Positions 57,608 to 64,000 of a stretch of 64,000 bases of DNA are shown piece by piece. Source of the DNA: Enterovibrio calviensis DSM 14347 (GTDB taxonomy: Bacteria; Pseudomonadota; Gammaproteobacteria; Enterobacterales; Vibrionaceae); assembly GCF_000621165.1 (NCBI RefSeq), contig NZ_JHZA01000011.1, positions 178,416-242,415 of the forward strand, written 5' to 3'. Numbering within the stretch: position 1 is the first letter of the stretch; each line of letters begins with the position of its first letter. Both the position numbers and the translations under genes were made by a program. The notes beneath the pieces were generated by a model, which worked only from the letters and a program-made list of their open reading frames with translations, had not been told where the DNA came from and did no database searches.

Positions 57608-58057
57608 TTAGGACATGTCATCAATGGCAAGGGTTCGCATTTGTCGCCCTGCCATTCTGTAAATTTTGTAGCGCTCTCGCGCTTGCTGCTTGAGAGTTTC
57701 TTCGCAAGGCACGAAGTCTACCACTTGTGCAAAGGAAGGCGCAAAAATTGCTGCTTCTTCGGCCAAATTTATCAGCACATTTCTGTGTCCTGAATGTCTG
57801 ACACCTGACCAGCCGATTTCAACTTGCGCGCCACCTCTTGGGCCTTCTCCCACAAGATTGTGCGGGACAAAGTGATCGGGTGACTGTTGCCACAGAAATT
57901 CGTCGACGGTTTCCGCTTGAGATTTGTCGCTCGCTGAGATGTAAACCTTCATGCCGTGTTGAGAAAAATGCGCGGAAAGTTGGCAGGCTTTTTCCACCAT
58001 ACGATGTTGGTCGTCTGTATGGGTATCATCCAATATATAGAAGGTTGCCAGTGCCAT
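57608..58057 (-). CDS. holC: DNA polymerase III chi subunit
   Basis: Clamp-loader accessory protein that binds SSB. 149 residues with MALATFYILDDT at the start and the basic/aromatic SSB-binding surface (FVPCEETLKQQARERYKIYRMAGRQM) at the end. It sits between pepA and valS. DdtL-like PLGEG wording (HNLVGEGPRGGAQVEIGW) is family-typical. Confidence 0.94.
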   Translation of the reverse strand: MALATFYILDDTHTDDQHRMVEKACQLSAHFSQHGMKVYISASDKSQAETVDEFLWQQSPDHFVPHNLVGEGPRGGAQVEIGWSGVRHSGHRNVLINLAEEAAIFAPSFAQVVDFVPCEETLKQQARERYKIYRMAGRQMRTLAIDDMS

Positions 58058-58155
58058 TTTAGCGTTTCTCTCTTGCGGCGAATTAACGCGTCTCAGTGTG
58101 CGGTGAGTCTGAATGAAAAGCCATTGCTTTTTGTTTCTTCGCTCACGTCAAAAAC

Positions 58156-58187
58156 GAAAAAAGGGGGCTTCGTCAGCCCCCTTTTTG
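58156..58187 (-). terminator. Terminator or attenuator between pepA and holC
   Basis: AAAAAAGGGGGCT-TCGTC-AGCCCCCTTTTT; T run on the minus strand, 14 bases after the pepA stop. Confidence 0.85.
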
Positions 58188-58200
58188 GTATGGAGAAATG

Positions 58201-59709
58201 TTACTCCACGGTCTCAAGGCCAGAGCGGTTCAATAAGAACTGGACTAGCAATGGGACAGGGCGACCAGTCGCGCCTTTGTTTGCGCCACCACGGAACGAG
58301 GTGCCAGCGACATCAAGGTGTGCCCAGTTGTATTTCTTCGCAAAGCGAGAAAGGAAACAACCAGCGACGATAGTGCCACCGCCAGGGCTACCAATGTTTG
58401 CCATGTCAGCAAACGGGCTCTTAAGCTGCTCTTGGTATTCCTCTGTCATCGGCAGACGCCACGCGCGGTCACCCGCTTGTTCTGATGCGTTAACAATTTC
58501 ATGTGCCAGAGGATTGTGGTTAGACACCAAACCACTGATGTGGTGACTCAATGCCACAATACATGCGCCAGTCAGTGTGGCTACATCGATAACACACTCT
58601 GGTTCGTAACGCTCAACATAAGTCAGCGCGTCACACAGAACCAAGCGGCCTTCAGCATCAGTGTTTAGCACTTCAACTGTTTGGCCTGACATGGTGGTCA
58701 CGATGTCACCTGGACGATACGCTGCGCCATCTGGCATGTTTTCACAACCGGCCAAAACACCCACAACATTGATTGGAAGTTCTAGTTTCGCCAATGATTT
58801 CATTGCGCCGAATACTGAAGCCGCGCCACACATGTCGTACTTCATTTCATCCATACTTGCTGGTGGCTTCAGTGAAATACCGCCTGCATCAAAGGTTAAA
58901 CCTTTACCGACCAAGATGATTGGTTTTGCGTCTGGGTCTGGATGGCCTTTATATTCGATCACGGACATCATGGATTCATTGCGAGAACCCTGACCCACCG
59001 CGAGGTAAGAGGTCATGCCGAGTTCTTTCATTTCTTGCTCACCGATGATCTTGGTGCTGACTCTATCAAAGTCATCAGCAAGACGGCGTGCTTGAGAGGC
59101 CAGATAAGCTGGGTTCGCGACGTTTGGTGGCATGTTGCCAAGATCTTTACATGCTCTTACGCCTGATGCGACAGCAAGGCCGTGCGCAATAGCGCGCTCG
59201 CCAAGGTTTAGCTCGCGACGCGTAGGAACGTTAAACACCAACTTGCGCAGTGGACGACGGGTTTCCGGCTTCACACTCTTAAATTGATTAAAGGTATATA
59301 GGCTATCTTTGGTGCTTTCTACTGCCTGACGTACTTTCCAATAAGTATCGCGACCTTTAACGTGCAGTTCAGTCAGAAAACAAACCGCTTCCATTGAACC
59401 TGTTTCGTTCAAGGTGTTGATGGTGTTTTTGATAATTTCTTTGTATTGACGCTCACCCAGTTCACGTTCTTTGCCGCAGCCTACTAACAGTACGCGCTCA
59501 GACAGTACGTTAGGAACATGATGCAGAAGTAGCATCTGGCCTGGTTTGCCTTCTAGATCGCCGCGACGCAAAAGGCTACTGATATAACCATCACTGATTT
59601 TGTCGAGTTGCTCCGCTACAGGTGATAAGCGACGTGGTTCAAACACACCGACGACAATACATGCGCTGCGCTGCTTCTCGGGACTCCCGCTTTTTACACT
59701 GAACTCCAT
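58201..59709 (-). CDS. pepA: Leucyl aminopeptidase / DNA-binding protein PepA
   Basis: A hexameric two-metal M17 aminopeptidase that also binds DNA in Xer recombination and carAB control in E. coli. 502 residues. The catalytic signature [14 protein letters not shown] (about 348-361) and [15 protein letters not shown] (about 268-282) are intact. It is divergent from lptF, the standard gamma-proteobacterial arrangement. Confidence 0.98.
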   Translation of the reverse strand: MEFSVKSGSPEKQRSACIVVGVFEPRRLSPVAEQLDKISDGYISSLLRRGDLEGKPGQMLLLHHVPNVLSERVLLVGCGKERELGERQYKEIIKNTINTLNETGSMEAVCFLTELHVKGRDTYWKVRQAVESTKDSLYTFNQFKSVKPETRRPLRKLVFNVPTRRELNLGERAIAHGLAVASGVRACKDLGNMPPNVANPAYLASQARRLADDFDRVSTKIIGEQEMKELGMTSYLAVGQGSRNESMMSVIEYKGHPDPDAKPIILVGKGLTFDAGGISLKPPASMDEMKYDMCGAASVFGAMKSLAKLELPINVVGVLAGCENMPDGAAYRPGDIVTTMSGQTVEVLNTDAEGRLVLCDALTYVERYEPECVIDVATLTGACIVALSHHISGLVSNHNPLAHEIVNASEQAGDRAWRLPMTEEYQEQLKSPFADMANIGSPGGGTIVAGCFLSRFAKKYNWAHLDVAGTSFRGGANKGATGRPVPLLVQFLLNRSGLETVE

Positions 59710-59902
59710 GCGTACTCCTACATCCTAAAGACAAGTGAGGCTAAATGTTGGATAATGCCCGCTTTATTGGCACTCGATTTGTTGTTCGAGGTAATTTGAA
59801 TTAAGCAGGTCAACACTTGGCCGAAAGATTAAAAAATAACTCATTTACCCAAAAACTATAGCGATTCGAGTAAAAAAACAAGTTTTCTAAAGGTAAAACG
59901 CC

Positions 59903-61003
59903 GTGATTATTGTTCGGTATTTGATCCGAGAGACAGTGAAGACACAACTTGCTGTGCTGTTTGTGCTTTTTCTGGTCTTTTTTAGTCAGAAGTTTATTCG
60001 TGTACTGGCAAACGCTACAGATGGCTCAATTCCGGGGAGCGATGTGTTAACGCTGGTCGGCCTTTACATGCCATCTATGGCGATGTTAATGCTGCCACTT
60101 AGCCTTTATATAGGGATTTTGATTACTTTCGGGCGTCTCTATGCCGAAAGTGAGATTACAGTGATGAATGCGACGGGGATCGGAAATAAGTTTCTGATTC
60201 ATGCTGCGTTGTACCTCGCACTGATTACGGGGGCTGTGGCTGCGTTCAATGCACTTTGGCTTACGCCATGGGCAAATGATAAAGAAATCAAAGTTATGGA
60301 AAGCTTTGAGGCGGAAAGTGGCCTTGAGTTACTTGTAAAAGGCCAAATACAACCGTCTCCTGATGGTGAAGCGGTTGTGTATGTAAGCGATATTACTGGC
60401 GACGGAAAAGACTTACATAAAGTGTTTATCGCACAACCTGTTCCTCGCGACACCATGCGACCGAACATTGTCGTTGCAGAGAAAGGCTTTGTTTCGGAGC
60501 TACCAGATGGGCGTCAGGTACTGGATCTGAATACAGGCGTACGTTACGAAGGTATTCCAACACGATTGGATTACACCGTGACGGACTATGAGAATTACCA
60601 GGTTTTGATTGGTCAGCGGGAAGTGCGTCAAAAGCACCGTGACTGGGATGCGATGCCGACAGTTGCATTGCTTGATGAACCATCTGCGCCAGCACAGGCT
60701 GAATTGCAATGGCGTATCTCATTAGTGCTCTGTATTCCATTGATGACTATGATTGTTGTTCCTTTGTCTTCCGTGAATCCGCGTCAGGGCCGTTTTGCTA
60801 AGTTATTTCCAGCAGTGCTGATCTATCTGACTTACTTCCTTGCTATTAGTGCTGCGAAATCTGCAATCGAAGAGGGGACTCTAAAACCTGAAATCGGCCT
60901 GTGGAGTATTAATGTGCTTGCCTTGTTGGTGGCGGTTGCATTGATAAGTTGGGACACATTACCTGTGCGTAAAGTGAGATATCGAATGAGGAGAGCCGCT
61001 TAA
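59903..61003 (+). CDS. lptF: Lipopolysaccharide export permease LptF
   Basis: Inner-membrane subunit of the LptB2FG exporter that extracts LPS. 366 residues with N-terminal membrane helices (residues about 15-35, 55-75, 100-120), a periplasmic beta-jellyroll in the middle and three C-terminal helices. Translation starts with GTG (MIIVRYLIRETVKTQ). Its stop overlaps lptG (TAATG). Confidence 0.97.
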   Translation: MIIVRYLIRETVKTQLAVLFVLFLVFFSQKFIRVLANATDGSIPGSDVLTLVGLYMPSMAMLMLPLSLYIGILITFGRLYAESEITVMNATGIGNKFLIHAALYLALITGAVAAFNALWLTPWANDKEIKVMESFEAESGLELLVKGQIQPSPDGEAVVYVSDITGDGKDLHKVFIAQPVPRDTMRPNIVVAEKGFVSELPDGRQVLDLNTGVRYEGIPTRLDYTVTDYENYQVLIGQREVRQKHRDWDAMPTVALLDEPSAPAQAELQWRISLVLCIPLMTMIVVPLSSVNPRQGRFAKLFPAVLIYLTYFLAISAAKSAIEEGTLKPEIGLWSINVLALLVAVALISWDTLPVRKVRYRMRRAA

Positions 61004-62076
61004 TGTTTAAGATCCTCGACCTTTACATTGGGCGGACCATCATCGCGACGACTTCGCTTTGTTTGGCAACGCTGGTGGGGTTGTCAGCCATCATTAAATT
61101 TGTCGAGCAATTGCGCTCGGTCGGTGATGGCACGTTCACCATGTTGACTGCGGTTCAATACGTTATGTTGAGCATGCCGCGTGATATCGAAATGTTCTTT
61201 CCTATGGCGGTGTTGCTCGGCGCGTTGATTGGTTTAGGGACATTGGCGTCGAGTTCAGAACTTGTTGTAATGCAAGCTTCGGGCTTTTCAAAGCTTGATA
61301 TCGGCCTTTCCGTACTGAAAACTGCAATGCCACTCATGCTAATTGTATTGGCGCTTGGTCAATGGGGCGCTCCTGATGCACAGAAAGCGGCTCGCGAGTT
61401 AAGAGCATTTGCAAAATCTGGCGGTAATGTCATGTCTGTTCGTAGTGGCGTATGGGCGAAAGATGGATCAGACTTTATCTATATTGCACGTACCGATCAG
61501 AAAGAATCTCTAACAGGGGTGAACATTTGGAAGTTCGAAGATGACCAAGAACTAAAGACCATGGTGTTTGCTGAAAAAGGGACCTTCCTAGATAAAGATA
61601 GTTGGATGTTGAGCAACGTAACCATTACCCATTTTGAAGGTCCGGTTAAAATCAGTGAAACCGAGCAAGATCAATTGGCTTGGAGAACGACGTTGACCCC
61701 TGAAAAGCTCTCTATTGTGACAGTCAAACCTGAAGAGCTTTCATTGAGTGGTGTATACAGCTATGTAGATTACCTCAAGGCGTCAGAACAGGATGCGGCT
61801 CGTTATGAACTCGCGTTGTGGCGTAAAGTGCTTCAGCCTCTTTCTATCGGTGTAATGATGTTACTGGCATTGAGTTTTGTTTTCGGTCCATTGCGCTCAG
61901 TAACAATGGGGGCTCGTGTACTTTCAGGTGTGATCTTTGGTTTTGCCTTCTATATATCCAATGAAGTGTTTGGGCCTTTGACCTTGGTATACAACCTTCC
62001 ACCATTTTTTGGTGCGGTGGCACCTAGTTTGGCCTTTATAGGTGTGACCCTCTATTTGCTAAATAGAAAGCTCTAA
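61003..62076 (+). CDS. lptG: Lipopolysaccharide export permease LptG
   Basis: Partner of LptF in the LPS exporter. 357 residues beginning MFKILDLYIGRTIIATT, with the same helix-jellyroll-helix plan and an ELVVMQASGFSKLDI cytosolic coupling-helix segment that would contact LptB. It overlaps lptF by one base, so the two subunits are made together. Confidence 0.97.
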   Translation: MFKILDLYIGRTIIATTSLCLATLVGLSAIIKFVEQLRSVGDGTFTMLTAVQYVMLSMPRDIEMFFPMAVLLGALIGLGTLASSSELVVMQASGFSKLDIGLSVLKTAMPLMLIVLALGQWGAPDAQKAARELRAFAKSGGNVMSVRSGVWAKDGSDFIYIARTDQKESLTGVNIWKFEDDQELKTMVFAEKGTFLDKDSWMLSNVTITHFEGPVKISETEQDQLAWRTTLTPEKLSIVTVKPEELSLSGVYSYVDYLKASEQDAARYELALWRKVLQPLSIGVMMLLALSFVFGPLRSVTMGARVLSGVIFGFAFYISNEVFGPLTLVYNLPPFFGAVAPSLAFIGVTLYLLNRKL

Positions 62077-62099
62077 CCAATAGCTAATAACAAGAAACG

Positions 62100-62131
62100 A
62101 AAAAGAGGGAGCCGAATGGCTCCCTCTTTTA
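62100..62131. terminator. Bidirectional terminator between lptG and the RDD gene
   Basis: AAAAGAGGGAGCC-GAAT-GGCTCCCTCTTTT. Confidence 0.88.
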
Positions 62132-62167
62132 TATGGTAATGGATGACGCATCAGGTGGCGGAGTGAT

Positions 62168-62644
62168 TCAGTCGATCTTGACCATTTGACTGTTCGCGAA
62201 GTGATCTTGAAACGAACGATTGTTTCGGTCGAACAGTGCAAGCAGGTTGCCAGCCCCTAAACATGAGGTCGCCATACGGATTAGTGATTGGGTAAATGTT
62301 ACTTGTCCGCCAAACTCACTAATGAGTTGAAGCTTCCAAGCCTTCATGCCGACAGTCTGACCTGCTCTTGACCAAAAATAGCCATAGAAAGCCGCCGCGA
62401 CGGCAAACACATAAAGGGTAAATAAAGGACTGATCATTGGATTGCGAGTGAGGTAGTCCCCAACATCGACATAACCTTCAATTGAAAAGCCAAATTGAAT
62501 CGCAATAGCAAAGCCACCCACAACAACACCAATGGCTAACATCTCAACGGCAGCAAGTACGAGAAGGTCGTATAACCATGCACCCATACGACGGAAAAAA
62601 CTTGCGCCCTTTGGGACACTGTATTGAATTGAAGATTGAGACAT
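62168..62644 (-). CDS. RDD-family membrane protein
   Basis: A 158-residue protein with the RDD features: FFRRMGAWLYDLLVLAAVEML at the start, a second and third span (about 45-70 and 85-105), GMKAWKLQLISEFGG, and the distal LFDRNNRSFQDHFANSQMV. RDD proteins are small membrane proteins, some implicated in transport; the role here is unknown. It lies after lptFG on the opposite strand, as in other Vibrionaceae. Confidence 0.9.
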   Translation of the reverse strand: MSQSSIQYSVPKGASFFRRMGAWLYDLLVLAAVEMLAIGVVVGGFAIAIQFGFSIEGYVDVGDYLTRNPMISPLFTLYVFAVAAAFYGYFWSRAGQTVGMKAWKLQLISEFGGQVTFTQSLIRMATSCLGAGNLLALFDRNNRSFQDHFANSQMVKID

Positions 62645-62825
62645 GTTTCTGTCCTAAAATTGAGTATATATAGAGTCTACCAGCCTTAGCGATGATGGTG
62701 AATGCATAAAAATGCCTCCATTTGAGTGTATTTATAGCAAGCTGGCGAAAAAAGAAACGGTTGAACAAAAATAATGAATTAGGGGCTTGCGCTGTAGTTC
62801 GGCTTGCGTATAATCAGCCTCACTT

Positions 62826-62911
62826 GCCCGGGTGGCGAAATTGGTAGACGCAGCGGATTCAAAATCCGCCGGTGAATAACTGTGCCGGTTCAAGTCCGGC
62901 CCCGGGCACCA
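62826..62911 (+). tRNA. leuX: tRNA-Leu (anticodon CAA)
   Basis: 86 bases with encoded CCA. Acceptor GCCCGGG/CCCGGGC, D-arm TGGCGAAATTGGTAGACGC, anticodon stem GCGGA-TTCAAAA-TCCGC giving CAA, a long variable arm CGGTGAATAACTGTG and T-loop GGTTCAAGTCC. Decodes UUG. Confidence 0.95.
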
Positions 62912-62919
62912 ATTTCCGG

Positions 62920-62952
62920 AAAAGCCCCAGTCGAAAGACTGGGGCTTTTTTC
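62920..62952 (+). terminator. Terminator of tRNA-Leu
   Basis: AAAAGCCCCAGTC-GAAA-GACTGGGGCTTTTTT, a strong stem with a GAAA loop, nine bases after CCA. Confidence 0.9.
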
Positions 62953-63543
62953 GTTCTAAGCCCCAAGCGTTTCTGCTAACCTTTCTACTTCTACTTCTAC
63001 TTCTACTTCTACTTCTACTTCTACTTCTACTTCTACTCCTATCTATTAATACCTTCTACAAAGCAAATAGTCTTTGAGCTAAATCTATGAGCGAAAGGCT
63101 ACGATGAACGATTCCCCCATTCTGACTGACTCTGTTATATTCCTTCTTTATATATGTGAACTGAATGGGCGAAGAAGTTCGGCCCTTAGTTTAGGTCTTG
63201 CCAAATTGCCAAATCTATCTCATAGCGTCATATCATTTCGCCAGACGTTAGATAGCTGCCGAATAGCTGAAGGTATATAACCGAGCAAGATATTCACGTG
63301 CGAGTTCTGATTGAATGCCAAATTGCCGTATGAAGGTTATGTAGTGACGCGACAACACCAAAGAAGGTTGATTGATAAGGTAAGCGAGAGAAATACCTGC
63401 TAACACGAGAGCATTTGGTGTGCCTCAAAGAAAATAACTAGAGTGAAAATGAGTAAAACAGTGCAATTAATTATCACTTTCGGGTGTTTTGATGGAAAAG
63501 TGAACGGTTGAGTCGATTTTCTGAAGTTATTTGTACTTTGCTA
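62953..63543. other. Unexplained DNA between tRNA-Leu and the rRNA promoter
   Basis: About 590 bases with no convincing ORF on either strand. It begins with the (TTCTAC)9 microsatellite and ends with an A/T-rich stretch (about 63425-63540) that could act as an UP element for rRNA transcription. The middle (63060-63420) shows no structure I can name. Confidence 0.4.
62983..63036. repeat. Microsatellite (TTCTAC)9
   Basis: Nine exact tandem copies of TTCTAC in the non-coding region after tRNA-Leu and before the rRNA promoter. Such hexamer arrays are prone to slipped-strand copy-number change. Confidence 0.95.
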
Positions 63544-63571
63544 TTGCCAACGTGATCGATCTCTCTATAAT
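63544..63571 (+). promoter_or_regulatory. rRNA operon promoter
   Basis: TTGCCA (63544-63549) and TATAAT (63566-63571) with a 16-base spacer and a GC-rich discriminator (GCGGCCC), the pattern of stringently controlled rRNA promoters. About 265 bases before the 16S start. Confidence 0.75.
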
Positions 63572-63620
63572 GCGGCCCATCGACACGGAACACGGCGAGT
63601 TAAGCCGCTGACCAAGTCAA

Positions 63621-63633
63621 CGTTCTTTAACAA
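63621..63633 (+). promoter_or_regulatory. rRNA antitermination boxA-like element
   Basis: CGTTCTTTAACAA in the rRNA leader resembles boxA (TGCTCTTTAACA), where NusB-NusE load on the nascent rRNA. Confidence 0.65.
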
Positions 63634-63836
63634 TTTGACCTATACAATCTGTGTGGGCACTCGTACTTGATAGGCATAAGATTTATCAGTGAACTGAGTG
63701 ACCCAAGATGGTTGAGCTTTTCGAAGTGACACTATCAACACAGTCAATGCAGTTTTGCCTTAGGGTAAAAAAGTAATTCAGTATTCATTGAGCGTTAGAA
63801 CTTCTTCTTCGGGAGAGGGGATAACAACAAAATTCT

Positions 63837-64000
63837 AATTGAAGAGTTTGATCATGGCTCAGATTGAACGCTGGCGGCAGGCCTAACACATGCAAGTCGA
63901 GCGGTAACATTTCAAAAGCTTGCTTTTGAAGATGACGAGCGGCGGACGGGTGAGTAATGGCTGGGAACCTGCCCTGACGTGGGGGATAACAGTTGGAAAC
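63837..64000 (+). rRNA. rrs: 16S ribosomal RNA, 5' part (cut by window edge)
   Basis: Begins with the conserved AATTGAAGAGTTTGATCATG and continues through the TGCAAGTCGAGCGG segment, the V1 hairpin with CAAAAGC-TTGC-TTTTG, and GGCGGACGGGTGAGTAA. Only the first 164 bases are in the window. The V1 and following bases are of the Vibrionaceae type, closest in memory to Enterovibrio/Grimontia. Confidence 0.98.

Overview
The window is a chromosomal segment of a gamma-proteobacterium in the family Vibrionaceae. The 164 bases of 16S rRNA at the right end have a V1 loop and a GGCTGGGAACCTGCCCTG stretch that recall Enterovibrio/Grimontia more than Vibrio itself; this genus call is from memory of such sequences and is only moderately sure. 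Gene order also fits: rpsU-yqeY-dnaG-rpoD, cca next to gspA, tolC divergent from nudF-yqiB-cpdA-yqiA-parE-parC, argF/arcA near pyrBI, pepA-holC-valS, and lptFG.

Layout. (1) About 1-8800: a compact mobile element ending beside tRNA-Ile2(CAU). It holds a tyrosine integrase cut by the window edge, an AT-rich cargo pair (a NACHT NTPase whose stop overlaps the start of a membrane protein), about 1 kb of non-coding DNA packed with decayed direct repeats and small hairpins, an unknown 314-residue protein, an AlpA-type regulator, a small winged-helix-like protein, a P2 gpA-type HUH replication endonuclease, and three small ORFs. No capsid, tail or terminase genes are visible, so it looks like a phage satellite or minimal integrative element carrying a defence cargo. 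(2) 8.8-13.5 kb: tRNA-Ile2 and the macromolecular synthesis operon (rpoD, dnaG, yqeY, rpsU), all on the minus strand. (3) 13.7-18.9 kb: tsaD, plsY, folB-folK, uppP and cca, with two copies of an unusual CCTAGG-rich repeat around terminators. (4) 19-32.7 kb: a fused GspA-GspB secretion ATPase, an SH3 protein, pitA with its PhoU-like partner, the CYTH-CHAD triphosphatase, a potassium channel, a chemoreceptor, glnE and lpxL. (5) 32.9-43.9 kb: hldE, tolC, the nudF-yqiB-cpdA-yqiA-parE-parC group and plsC. (6) 44-50.5 kb: idi, ridA, pyrBI with a UTP-sensing leader attenuator, argF, arcA and rraB. (7) 50.6-54.3 kb: a MarR-GNAT fusion, a DUF898 membrane protein coupled to an M48 protease, and a duplicated DUF2061 protein behind a Fur-like box. 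(8) 54.7-62.6 kb: valS, holC, pepA, lptFG and an RDD protein. (9) 62.8-64.0 kb: tRNA-Leu(CAA), a (TTCTAC)9 microsatellite, about 0.5 kb of unexplained DNA, and an rRNA promoter, leader and 16S start.

The most novel material is the element at the left: the NACHT-membrane pair as a candidate two-gene anti-phage system, and the adjacent structured repeat array. Most of the rest is core genome. All identifications come from reading motifs, lengths and gene order in the sequence; no database was searched.
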